This document shows positions 41,447 to 49,662 of a DNA stretch of 64,000 nt, one piece after another. Each line of letters begins with the position of its first letter. The stretch's first letter is position 1. The notes below the pieces were generated by a model, which did no database searches, was not told the DNA's origin, and saw only the letters and a program-made list of their open reading frames with translations. The DNA comes from Alphaproteobacteria bacterium (GTDB lineage Bacteria > Pseudomonadota > Alphaproteobacteria > Reyranellales > Reyranellaceae). Where the stretch lies: positions 62,001-126,000 of the forward strand of contig JAFKFL010000014.1 of NCBI GenBank assembly GCA_017308235.1, written 5' to 3'. The position numbers and the translations under genes were made by a program.

Positions 41447-42283
41447 TTACTCGAAACTGCATTCCTTGGGAGTTGCGAAGAACACCGCCGTACGCTCGCC
41501 GTCGTGAAAGCAGCCGTGCTTCCAGATGCCGTTGTAGGTTCGGCCATAGGCCGTTGAGAGCGACCCTTCGCCGTCTGGTTTGCCATAGCTCCAGTGGCCT
41601 TCGTAGCGGTTACCTTCACGATCTAAAAAGGTGCCTTGGCCGATCATCTTGCCATCGTGCCATTCGCCCTCGTAACGCCAGGTGTTGGGTTTGGTCATGA
41701 TGCCCTGACCGCTCGTATGACTGTCGCGCCACCCGCCTTCGTAATGCCGGCCGTCGGGCCATATCATGGTGCCTTGCCCGCTCACGTGATCGTCGTGCCA
41801 TTCGCCTGCATAGTGGCGGCCGTCGGCAAAGGTGAACGTCCCCTGTCCACTTCGCATACCCGTGTGCCAGTCACCGTCGTAGTGCGCGCCATCGGGGCGA
41901 GTGAGGGTCCCGTGACCTTCCATACGGTCGTCGCGCCACTCGCCTTCGTAACGATCGCCATTCGCCGTGATAAGCGTGCCGTGCGCCATAGCGCCGGCCT
42001 CCATCGTGCCTTCGAAGGTCCGGCTCGGCCGATCGTTCAAAAAGAACTTGGCTATGCCCAGGCCTTGAGCCTTGCCGTCGACGCAATCACCCGACCATGC
42101 CGCCGACGCCCAATCCCCTTTGCCCACGTGGACGATGTTACGCACTTTACAGCCCGTCGCCGGGTCAACGAGCCAATGATCGAAAGACCGGACCAGATGA
42201 AAGACGTTGTAGACGACTATGAAGAGGGCGAGCGCAATCCTTGCGTTCTTCCACAGTCCCTGAGCGATGATACGCTGCCACAT
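41447..42283 (-). CDS. membrane-anchored MORN-repeat protein
   Basis: 278 residues. One N-terminal membrane helix (ARIALALFIVVYNVFHLV), a short linker with two cysteines, then about eight MORN repeats of 23 residues (GDRYEGEWRDDRMEGHGTLTRPDGAHYDGDWHTGMRSGQGTFTFADGRHYAGEWHDDHVSGQGTM...). MORN repeats form extended beta-hairpin sheets that bind lipids or proteins. Upstream spacing to the ATG is weak. It converges with the cyclase-like gene (58-base gap). Confidence 0.85.
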   Translation of the reverse strand: MWQRIIAQGLWKNARIALALFIVVYNVFHLVRSFDHWLVDPATGCKVRNIVHVGKGDWASAAWSGDCVDGKAQGLGIAKFFLNDRPSRTFEGTMEAGAMAHGTLITANGDRYEGEWRDDRMEGHGTLTRPDGAHYDGDWHTGMRSGQGTFTFADGRHYAGEWHDDHVSGQGTMIWPDGRHYEGGWRDSHTSGQGIMTKPNTWRYEGEWHDGKMIGQGTFLDREGNRYEGHWSYGKPDGEGSLSTAYGRTYNGIWKHGCFHDGERTAVFFATPKECSFE

Positions 42284-42407
42284 ATCTCTTGGACGAACGC
42301 TGCCAGACCGTGCCCGGAGAGAGCACGCGCATTCCTAGAAATCCTGTCGCATACTTTCTCAGTGGTTGATACAGCGAACGGGTATCAAATTTGTCGGCGC
42401 AACCCGA

Positions 42408-42472
42408 CTTCACCGCCGATAGTTCGCGCGGCGGCCTTTCCAGGGGAAGGGGGCGAAGGTGTCGTCCTTGCC
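42408..42472. repeat. direct repeat A (copy of a neighbouring gene's 3' end)
   Basis: These 65 bases match 45016-45080 at 63 positions. The 45 kb copy is the real end of the gene at 45018-45707 (last codons PFPWKGRRANYRR and stop); this copy lies outside any gene. A shared CCTAGAAATC lies further left of both (about 42334 and 44991). The 522-base gap 42284-42805 otherwise shows no gene I trust. Confidence 0.9.
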
Positions 42473-42805
42473 ATGATCAGGGACCATGCTCAATGGCTCC
42501 CGCATACCACCTAATAACAAGACGGTTGCTCCACTCCGCTTCGCTTCAGCGCGCGGGCTACCGCGCGCGACTCGGCTTCGGTCGGGACGACGGTGGAACC
42601 TAAACTCATCGCGCTATAGTTGACACGCCGACAGCCTTCCTTTCGTGCGCGACAGAACGCGACACTGCTGACGATCCGGCAGATGTCGCCCCGGGCGTCG
42701 GGCCAGCCGATTTGCTCGAAGAGATTGCAGCAAAAACGAAAGCTCCATATCGCGAGCGGATCGTCACCGTTTAGAGTTGAGCGGACCACGTCAGCCGAGG
42801 AGCAC

Positions 42806-44893
42806 ATGCCCAATCTCCATATCGTCGAAGCCTCGATCGCCGGCCTGCGCCGCGCGCTGGAGGAAGGCGTCATCACCAGCGTCGACCTTGTCGGTGCTTA
42901 CTTGAGACGCATCGCCCACTACGATCGCCACGGCATCGCCCTGAACGCAGTGCCCATCCTCAATCAAAGGATGTTCGAGGAAGCGGAGGCATCGGATCGG
43001 CGCCGCCGCGAGGGCAAAACGCTCGGGCCGCTCGACGGCATCCCTTACACCGCCAAGAACAGCTATAAGGTGAAGGGCCTGACGGTTGCCGCCGGCTCGC
43101 CCGCTTTCGAGCATCTCGTCGCCACCGAGGACGCCTTCGTCATTGGCCGGCTGCGCGCCGCGGGCGCGGTGCTGGTCGGCCTCACCAACATGCCGCCCAT
43201 GGCGGCTGGCGGTATGCAGCGCGGCGTCTATGGCCGCGCCGAAAGCCCCTACAATGCCGACTATCTCACCGCTGCCTTCGCATCCGGCTCGTCCAACGGT
43301 TCCGGCACGGCGACTGCCGCAAGCTTCGCCGCCTTCGGGCTCGGCGAAGAAACGTGGTCGTCCGGCCGTGCCCCAGCCTCCAACAATGCGCTGGTCGCCT
43401 ACACGCCTTCGCGCGGCATGATCTCGGCGCGCGGCAACTGGCCTTTGATACCGACCATGGACGTGGTGGTGCCGCACACGCGCACCATCCCCGACCTGCT
43501 GACGTTGCTCGACGTGATCGTCGCCGACGATGCCGAGACGCGCGGCGATTTCTGGCGCGTGCAGCCCTGGGTGCCGATCCCGAAAGCCTCGGCATCGCGG
43601 CCGGCAAGTTATGCCGGGCTTGTTTTGGAAGGAGCGCTTAGAGGCAAGCGTCTCGGCGTGCCGAGAATGTATATCGGCAAGGATGCTGGCGCTGATCGGC
43701 CGATCGAAACGCGGCCCTCGGTGCTGGAGCTTTGGCAGCAAGCGGTGCGCGACCTGAATGCGCTCGGTGCCGAAGTGGTCGAAGTCGATTTCCCCGTCGT
43801 CTCCAACTACGAGCGCGACCGGCCGGGTGCACGCTCCATGGTCGATCGTGGCCTTGTGCCGAAGGATTTCGCTGAGCGCGAGCTTTGGGACCTTTGCATC
43901 TGGTCTTGGGACGATTTTCTGCGCGCCAATGGCGACCCGGCGATCCCCGATCTGGCCTCGGTCGAGGGTCCGAAGATATTTCCGCAACCGCCGGGCACGC
44001 TGCCCGACCGTTATGGCGACCCTGACCTCGACGACTCGCGGTCTGGCGCCGCGGGCGGTCGGCGCAGACACGTGGAATATGTCGAGCGCGCGAAGCTGGA
44101 TGTGACGCCGCTCGAGAATATCCCCACGATCAAGGAAGGCCTGAAAGGGCTCGAGGAAACACGCCGCGTGGACTTCGAGGATTGGCTTTTGGCCAACGGC
44201 CTCGACGCCGTGGTGCTGCCTGCTGTCGCCGATGTCGGCCCTGCCGACGCCGATGTCAGCGAGGCCTCGGCCGCGCTTGCCTGGCGCAACGGCACCTGGG
44301 TCGCCAACGGCAATCGCGTTTGGCGGCATCTTGGCATCCCGACGCTGACGGTGCCGATGGGCACCATGGCCGATATCGGCATGCCGGTCGGCGTGACGTT
44401 TGCCGGCAAGGCTTATGATGACGTGGCACTCCTTTGCCTTGCGGGCGACTACGAGCGCGGGACCCAGCGCCGCACGGCCCCGCCGCGCACGCCGGCGCTC
44501 GCCGATGATGTGTTTGCCGGTCGGGAGGGTAGGCCCAATGGGAAGGGCAGGTCTGTTTCCGAGGGATCTGACGCTGCTCGGATAGCCCTCCTGCTGACGG
44601 CCGAGACGACGCGCTCCGGTGACGCTGACGAGATCACGATTGCTCTGGAGATCGACGCTGGCGGCGGAGCCATGCCGGAAGCGGCAGTCGTCAACGTCCA
44701 TGCCAACGGCGAACCAGTTCTCATGCAGTCGAGGGGCCATCGCTACACCGGCCGGGTGGTCGTGCCGGCTTCGGCCCACCAGGGCTTCCATAGCGTTTGG
44801 CGCGGATCCTACGGCTCGATCATCACCGCCATCGTGCGGCTGCCGGATGGGCGCAGCGTCGGGGCCTATGCGGTGACCGGCGGGATTGGATAG
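42806..44893 (+). CDS. amidase-signature family hydrolase
   Basis: 695 residues. The Ser-cisSer-Lys triad is present: K84 in GIPYTAKNSYKVKG, the cis-Ser region ASGSSNGSGTA (159-169), and nucleophile S186 in GLGEETWSSGRAPASN, where WSSGR replaces the common GGSIR. It hydrolyses an amide or urea-like bond, substrate unknown; allophanate-hydrolase-like members are nearest in feel. The last 120 residues form an extra strand-rich domain after the usual end. GAGGAGCAC lies before the ATG at 42806. No signal peptide. It lies between direct repeats A and B, so it may be inserted DNA. Confidence 0.85.
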   Translation: MPNLHIVEASIAGLRRALEEGVITSVDLVGAYLRRIAHYDRHGIALNAVPILNQRMFEEAEASDRRRREGKTLGPLDGIPYTAKNSYKVKGLTVAAGSPAFEHLVATEDAFVIGRLRAAGAVLVGLTNMPPMAAGGMQRGVYGRAESPYNADYLTAAFASGSSNGSGTATAASFAAFGLGEETWSSGRAPASNNALVAYTPSRGMISARGNWPLIPTMDVVVPHTRTIPDLLTLLDVIVADDAETRGDFWRVQPWVPIPKASASRPASYAGLVLEGALRGKRLGVPRMYIGKDAGADRPIETRPSVLELWQQAVRDLNALGAEVVEVDFPVVSNYERDRPGARSMVDRGLVPKDFAERELWDLCIWSWDDFLRANGDPAIPDLASVEGPKIFPQPPGTLPDRYGDPDLDDSRSGAAGGRRRHVEYVERAKLDVTPLENIPTIKEGLKGLEETRRVDFEDWLLANGLDAVVLPAVADVGPADADVSEASAALAWRNGTWVANGNRVWRHLGIPTLTVPMGTMADIGMPVGVTFAGKAYDDVALLCLAGDYERGTQRRTAPPRTPALADDVFAGREGRPNGKGRSVSEGSDAARIALLLTAETTRSGDADEITIALEIDAGGGAMPEAAVVNVHANGEPVLMQSRGHRYTGRVVVPASAHQGFHSVWRGSYGSIITAIVRLPDGRSVGAYAVTGGIG

Positions 44894-45015
44894 CGACGCC
44901 TTCCTCTGGGCTATCAAATGATCACTGATCGCCATGTCTCGGAGGAGCGCGCAACGTCAGCTGCGCTCATGCTCTTCGCGATACACGTATACCTAGAAAT
45001 CTTCGCGCGCAGTCG

Positions 45016-45080
45016 CTTCACCGCCGATAGTTCGCGCGGCGACCTTTCCAGGGGAAGGGAGCGAAGGTGTCGTCCTTGCC
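45016..45080. repeat. direct repeat B (native gene end)
   Basis: The partner of 42408-42472. It includes the stop and last 20 codons of the gene at 45018-45707. Between the copies lie about 2.5 kb holding only the amidase gene. A and B differ at two positions. Confidence 0.9.
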
Positions 45081-45707
45081 GTTGTAGGCCCAGTGCCAGG
45101 CCGTGACGTGCGGCTGGCCGAACATGTCGTCGTAATCGACGCGGCCGAACAGCTTGGGGAAGACGTTGCCGCGATGGACCTCGGCGACCAGCTCGGCATC
45201 TGCCGGTTGTGGATCGCGCAGCTCTACCACGTGTTGCTCGCCCGGGCGCAGGATCAGCTCGGGTCCGACCTCGAGGCGCGGATAGGCCGACTCGGCAGGC
45301 ATGGGCGGGCTGTGGTCGGCGCCGCAGGCGAGGCGCCGCACGATCGCGGGCGTGCGGCCGTAGTTGGTGAGGGTGACGGTGTAGCAAAGCGCCGGCGTCT
45401 CGCCGAGCTCGACCCGCATCGCTGTATCGCCGAACGCCGCTGTCATTGTGGCTGTTTCGAACAAATAGGCGCGCTCGAGCTGCGGCAGGATGGCGGCGCT
45501 CTGCTTGGCCGCCTCGGCCGAGCGCCAGGTCGCGTGGGTAAGGATGAGCGCCACGAGCGCGAGCACCAGCGTCGCGTAGGTGGTGGCGCGCTCGAGCGTC
45601 AGGTGAGACACACAGACGACCAGCCCGATCGACTCGCAGTCGCGGACGAGCACAACGCCGCCCACGATCCCCAGCACGAGGGCCGCGATCAGTAATGAAA
45701 GCCTCAT
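45018..45707 (-). CDS. membrane-anchored hypothetical protein
   Basis: 229 residues. Two membrane helices (LLIAALVLGIVGGVVLV and TYATLVLALVALILTHATW) with a short cysteine-containing loop, then a soluble domain of strands (AMRVELGETPALCYTVTLTNYGRTPAIVRRLACG, RLEVGPELILRPGEQHVVEL) that resembles an Ig-like beta sandwich. GAGGGAGCGATC lies before the ATG. No family named. Its 3' end is duplicated 2.6 kb downstream. The layout (short membrane hairpin then sandwich) is common in phage or defence-linked small proteins, but nothing here proves that. Confidence 0.7.
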   Translation of the reverse strand: MRLSLLIAALVLGIVGGVVLVRDCESIGLVVCVSHLTLERATTYATLVLALVALILTHATWRSAEAAKQSAAILPQLERAYLFETATMTAAFGDTAMRVELGETPALCYTVTLTNYGRTPAIVRRLACGADHSPPMPAESAYPRLEVGPELILRPGEQHVVELRDPQPADAELVAEVHRGNVFPKLFGRVDYDDMFGQPHVTAWHWAYNGKDDTFAPFPWKGRRANYRR

Positions 45708-45818
45708 GATCGCTCCCTCGATCTCCCCTTGTTCCCTCTGAATGGTTGCTTGCGAGCGCGATCCGGGGGACAGCTTACCATCCTTGAGCCCGACGCCAAG
45801 CCGGTTGACGGGCCCGTT

Positions 45819-47150
45819 TCAGAGCGCGCAAGTGCGGAAACCGGCGAAAACGTCGCTGCGATCGGGCGGGAAGAAGTTGCGATAGGCGGGCCGCGCGATG
45901 CGGGCGCTGGTCGCCCAGCATCCGCCACGCAAGACCTTGCGTGTGCGGAACCAGGGTTCCGAATAGTCCTTGTAGGGATCGGGCGAGAAGCCGCCGAACG
46001 GCAGGAAGTCCGATTGCGTCCACTCCCACACGTTGCCGATCATCTGGCGGCAGCCGAAGGCGCTGTCACCATCGGCGAGGGCCGCGACATCGGCCGGGCG
46101 ATCGAAGACGAAGTCGAGATTTGCGCGCGACGGGTCTGGCGCGGCATCGCCCCACGGCCAGCGGCGGTGATGATCGCTGAGGGATGATCCGCCTGATGCG
46201 GACTCGCCGATCGCGGCGGCTTCCCACTCGGCTTCGGTCGGCAGGCGCCGCTTGGCCCAACGGCACCAGGCATCTGATTCGAACCAGTTGATGAAGATCG
46301 TCGGTGCGTGCGGGGCGAGGGGCACCACGTCACGATAGCACCGGACGCTCCACACGCCATCGCGCTTGGCTTGCCAATAGACCGGTCGCTCGGCGTTCTT
46401 GCGTTCGCGCCAGTTCCAACCTGCTTCGCTCCAGAATTCCCGCGTGCGATAGCCGCCGGCATCGATGAAGGCCGCGAACTCCGCGTTGGTGACGGGCGCG
46501 CGGGCGATCTTGAAGGGGGCGAGCGTCACCTCGTGCGCCCACTTTTCGTTGTCGAACACGAAGCCTTCCGTCGGAGTCGAGCCGAGCCGCCAGGTTCCGC
46601 CCGGAACCGAGGCATCGCCCGCGAGCGCGCCGGCGGCTGGCGGTGCGCGATCGACCAGATCGACGGGCGGGGCGTTGGACTGCGTCTGGCGCATGTAGGT
46701 CAGCGCCTCGACGTGCATGTCCTCGTGGCGGATGGAGAGGTCGTAGAAATAGCGCGCCTCGTCGTCGATGCCGCCGACGAGGTCCTCCTGGCGCGCGAGC
46801 ACGTCGGTCATGTAGCCGTAGGTGCCGGCGCGGTCCGGCAGGTCGAGATGCCAGCGCGTCTTGTGCGCGACATTGCTCGAATCCCACAGCCGGTCGGAGC
46901 GCTCGATCAGCGGCGCGCGGCCCGCGGCATGGCGCAGCGTCCAGTACTCATGGAACCACGCGATGTGGCCGATCTCCCACAGGACCGGATTGACGATCTC
47001 GAGATAGGGCCCCATCAATTCGGCCGATGACAGATCTTCCGTCAAACGCCGGGTGCGATGACGGACCTCGCGCAGTTGCGCCACGAGTTCGGCAGCGGAT
47101 GCACCGCTGGTCGGTCGCTGGGGGTGCGCGAGGTCCTGGCGATGGTCCAT
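45819..47150 (-). CDS. senA: EgtB/SenA-like nonheme iron sulfoxide or selenoneine synthase
   Basis: 443 residues. An N-terminal DinB-like helical domain holds the iron ligands GHIAWFHE (H62) and RHEDMHVEA (H142, H146), then a formylglycine-type domain (GGTWRLGSTPTEGFVFDNEKWAHEVTLAPFKIARAPVTNAEFAAFIDAGGY ... RLPTEAEWEAAA ... IGNVWEWTQSDF ... VLRGGCW ... RNFFPPDRSDVFAGFR). EgtB joins sulfur to hercynine; SenA joins a selenosugar instead. The divergent SenB-like gene points to SenA. AAGGACGATCTTC before the ATG at 47150 supports this start, which overlaps the opposite start codon. EgtD is not in the window. Confidence 0.75.
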   Translation of the reverse strand: MDHRQDLAHPQRPTSGASAAELVAQLREVRHRTRRLTEDLSSAELMGPYLEIVNPVLWEIGHIAWFHEYWTLRHAAGRAPLIERSDRLWDSSNVAHKTRWHLDLPDRAGTYGYMTDVLARQEDLVGGIDDEARYFYDLSIRHEDMHVEALTYMRQTQSNAPPVDLVDRAPPAAGALAGDASVPGGTWRLGSTPTEGFVFDNEKWAHEVTLAPFKIARAPVTNAEFAAFIDAGGYRTREFWSEAGWNWRERKNAERPVYWQAKRDGVWSVRCYRDVVPLAPHAPTIFINWFESDAWCRWAKRRLPTEAEWEAAAIGESASGGSSLSDHHRRWPWGDAAPDPSRANLDFVFDRPADVAALADGDSAFGCRQMIGNVWEWTQSDFLPFGGFSPDPYKDYSEPWFRTRKVLRGGCWATSARIARPAYRNFFPPDRSDVFAGFRTCAL

Positions 47151-48108
47151 GAAGATCGTCCTTATCACACCCGAGGGGCCCACTTCACGCACCGGCAACA
47201 AGGTGGCCGCGTCGCGCTGGGCGCGCATCCTGCGGCGGCTCGGTCACCGCGTGCGCGTCGCCTTCGACTATGACGGAAAACCGGCCGACCTGATGGTCGC
47301 CGTGCATGCCTGGCGCAGCGCCGAGGCGATCCAGCGTTTCAAGTCGACGTATCCGGACCGGCCGGTCGTCGTGCAACTCAGCGGCACCGACATCTATCAT
47401 TATATAAAGACCGATCCCGCGCCGACACTGCGTTCGATGGAGCTCGCCGACCGGCTGGTGGCGTTGAACGATCTCGCCTGGCGTGCTGTGCCCAAGCGGA
47501 TGCGCGCGCGCCTCTCGGTGATCCATCAATCTGCGGAACCGCTACCTCAACCGCGCCGACCAAGCTCGCGCGCCGCCGTGATCTCGGTGATCGGCCATCT
47601 GCGCGACGTCAAGGATCCGCTGCGCGCTGCCGAGGCCGCGCGTCTGTTGCCGGCCGAAAGCCGCGTGCGCATCGAGCAGGTGGGCCGCGCCTACACGACG
47701 CAATGGGCGGCACGGGCGCGCGCCGAGATGGTGAGCAATCCACGCTACGTCTGGCGCGACGATGTCCCGACAGCCGCGGTACGGCGGCTTCTTGCGCGCA
47801 GCCACGGCATGGTGATCTCTTCGCTGAGCGAAGGCGGCGCCAATGTCATTTCAGAAGCCGCCGTCGCCGGCGTGCCGATCCTGGCGTCGAGGATAGACGG
47901 CAACGTCGGCCTGCTCGGCGCCGACTATCCGGGCTACTTCCCGATCGGCAACACGCGGGCGCTGGCGCGGCTGCTGCGGCGGGTCGAAGGCGATCCCTCG
48001 TTCGTGCGCCAGCTCACCCGTGCGGTGTCGCGCCGCGCCGCGCTCTTCCGACCGGAGCGCGAAACCGCTGCATGGCATCGTCTGCTTGCGAGCCTCGAAT
48101 TCGATTGA
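47149..48108 (+). CDS. senB: SenB-like selenosugar synthase (TIGR04348-type glycosyltransferase)
   Basis: 319 residues with GT4-type features: KIVLITPEGPTSRTGNKVAASRWARILRRLGHRVRVAFDYDGKPADLMVAVHAWRSAEAI, VVQLSGTDIYHYI, GHLRDVKDPLRAAEA, and SLSEGGANVISEAAVAGVPILASRIDGNVGLLG. This matches the family I recall as TIGR04348, of which SenB makes a selenosugar from UDP-GlcNAc and selenophosphate for selenoneine. The third gene, senC (a selenophosphate synthetase), is not beside it. Its ATG shares two bases with the divergent EgtB/SenA-like ATG. GAGG lies about 13 bases upstream, a weak ribosome site. Confidence 0.75.
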   Translation: MKIVLITPEGPTSRTGNKVAASRWARILRRLGHRVRVAFDYDGKPADLMVAVHAWRSAEAIQRFKSTYPDRPVVVQLSGTDIYHYIKTDPAPTLRSMELADRLVALNDLAWRAVPKRMRARLSVIHQSAEPLPQPRRPSSRAAVISVIGHLRDVKDPLRAAEAARLLPAESRVRIEQVGRAYTTQWAARARAEMVSNPRYVWRDDVPTAAVRRLLARSHGMVISSLSEGGANVISEAAVAGVPILASRIDGNVGLLGADYPGYFPIGNTRALARLLRRVEGDPSFVRQLTRAVSRRAALFRPERETAAWHRLLASLEFD

Positions 48109-48167
48109 TGTCAGATGCGGCGCCTGCATGCCATAGTCCCGCCGTGCGCGCGTCAGGAGAGAGTTGA

Positions 48168-48479
48168 ATGGCAAAAGGATATTGGATGGGGTTCGCCGAC
48201 ATCACGGACCTCGAGGGCTACAAGGCCTACGTCGCTGCGAACGCTGAGCCGTTCCGCAAGTACGGCGCACGCTTCCTCGTGCGCGGTGGCAAGTCCGACC
48301 CGGTGGAAGGGAACACCCGCTCGCGGGCACTCGTGATCGAGTTCCCGAGCTATGCCGACGCTTTGGCCTGCTACCAGTCGCCGGAATACAACAAGGCGAA
48401 GGCGTTGCGGCAGGGCAAGTCGGTGGGCGACGTCGCGATCGTCGAGGGCTACGAAGGGCCGCAACCCGGCGGCAGCTGA
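48168..48479 (+). CDS. DUF1330 domain protein
   Basis: 103 residues, a dimeric alpha/beta-barrel fold: KGYWMGFADITDLEGYKAYVAANAEPFRKYGARFLVRGGKSDPVEGNTRSRALVIEFPSYADALACYQSPEYNKAKALRQGKSVGDVAIVEGY. The pattern YVAANAEPFRKYGARFLVRGG and PSYADALACYxSPEY is the DUF1330 signature. GGAGAGAGTTGA precedes the ATG. These small cytoplasmic proteins have no established activity. It follows the SenB-like gene by 59 bases in the same direction; co-transcription is possible. Confidence 0.9.
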   Translation: MAKGYWMGFADITDLEGYKAYVAANAEPFRKYGARFLVRGGKSDPVEGNTRSRALVIEFPSYADALACYQSPEYNKAKALRQGKSVGDVAIVEGYEGPQPGGS

Positions 48480-48601
48480 GCCGCAGTATCGGTCGCCAGA
48501 CTAGGGATGGATCGGCGTCGCTAGCGGGCCGCGGACGCTTATGGCATATCGATGGGAGAGCAAGCGCGTACCTCCCGTCATCTCCTTCCGGAGCAAATGC
48601 C

Positions 48602-49576
48602 ATGGCGAACGGGCACGAGGTCGAGACGCGTAACACAGCGTACTTCCGCCACGACTACGGCAGCGATCAGGCCGACATGCGCAGGCTCTACGAGCAGGCC
48701 AAGATCGATCAATGGAACGCCGCGACCGATATCGACTGGGCGCGGCCGCTCGAAGGCGACGGCGGGCTGATCTCCGGCGATCTGGTCGACATCCACGGCA
48801 CCAAATTCTGGGACAAGCTTTCGGCCAAGGACCGCGTCGATCTCAACCGGCGCGTCACCTGCTGGCGGCTTTCGACCCTGGTGCAGGGCGAGCAGGGCGC
48901 GATGCTGCTGTGCAGCCAGCTCGTCGAGCATGTGCACGGCCAGGACGCCAAGCTCTTCCAGTCGAGCCAGGTCGCCGACGAGGCGCGGCACAACGAAGTG
49001 CTGCAGCGCTATCTCGATCTGAGACTGGGCGGCGACATCTATCCGCTGGGCGGCAACGTGAAGGAGATCTTCGACACGCTGCTCGCCACCTCGTCGTGGC
49101 ATCTCAAGACCATCGGCTTGCAGCTGATCGCCGAGACCTTCGCGGTGTCGCTGTTCCGCATGCTCGCCGAATCGTCGAAGGACGAGGTGCTGCGCCAGGT
49201 CTGCCGGCGCATCCTGCAGGACGAGGCGCGGCACATGGGCTTCGCCATGCTGTCGCTGCCCGAGATCGTGCGCTCGGCGACCGATGCGGAGCGGCGCGAG
49301 ATGGAGGATTTCGCGGTCTGGGCGCTGAACCGCACGCTGACCGGCATCTTCCCGCTCGCCGCCTACGAGCAGCTCGGCTTCAACCTCGCCGAGATCTCCG
49401 AGATCAAGCGGCTCAGGCGCGAACGCGCGGCGGGCGGCGACGAGACTGCCTTCCGCAAGTTCTTCCGCCGCGACCTGCATGGCGGGCTGGTGCGCAACCT
49501 GCGCAAGGTCGGCCTGTTGAGCGACCGCATCAGTCCCAGCCTCGAATCGCTCGGCGTCAACCTCGCGGCGGCTTGA
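48602..49576 (+). CDS. ferritin-like diiron protein
   Basis: 324 residues with all six ligands of a diiron ferritin-like site: E97, E127 and H130 (QVADEARHNEV), then E178 (LIAETFAV) and E208 and H211 (ILQDEARHMGF). Spacing matches the ribonucleotide-reductase-like superfamily of oxidases and N-oxygenases. The substrate is unknown. The region upstream of the first ligand (about 95 residues) is a separate helical domain. The ATG at 48602 follows GGAGCAAATGCC. Its last 32 bases are repeated exactly at 50758-50789, beyond the next gene. Confidence 0.85.
   Translation: MANGHEVETRNTAYFRHDYGSDQADMRRLYEQAKIDQWNAATDIDWARPLEGDGGLISGDLVDIHGTKFWDKLSAKDRVDLNRRVTCWRLSTLVQGEQGAMLLCSQLVEHVHGQDAKLFQSSQVADEARHNEVLQRYLDLRLGGDIYPLGGNVKEIFDTLLATSSWHLKTIGLQLIAETFAVSLFRMLAESSKDEVLRQVCRRILQDEARHMGFAMLSLPEIVRSATDAERREMEDFAVWALNRTLTGIFPLAAYEQLGFNLAEISEIKRLRRERAAGGDETAFRKFFRRDLHGGLVRNLRKVGLLSDRISPSLESLGVNLAAA
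49545..49576. repeat. direct repeat C (native gene end)
   Basis: 32 bases spanning the last codons (SLGVNLAAA) and stop of the diiron gene. An exact copy lies at 50758-50789. The interval between them holds only the phosphotransferase gene and its palindrome. Confidence 0.95.
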
Positions 49577-49626
49577 TTGCCGGGGCGTGTCCCCCCAACG
49601 ACGCGCCCGCTGTCATTAACCTAAAA

Positions 49627-49654
49627 TTATACGTTATTCGCGAATAACGTATAA
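49627..49654. promoter_or_regulatory. perfect 28-base palindrome, likely operator
   Basis: Half-site TTATACGTTATTCG and its exact reverse complement abut with no spacer, ending 8 bases before the ATG at 49663. Perfect symmetry of this length next to a start codon is typical of a repressor site. In RNA it would also form a hairpin, but there is no T-run behind it. The binding protein is unknown. Confidence 0.75.
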
Positions 49655-49662
49655 CGGGCTGC

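Noticed and set aside
42791..44935. A 714-codon open frame on the minus strand
   Set aside because: Antisense to the amidase, whose catalytic triad is clear; the antisense product is low in hydrophobic order and has no recognisable domain.
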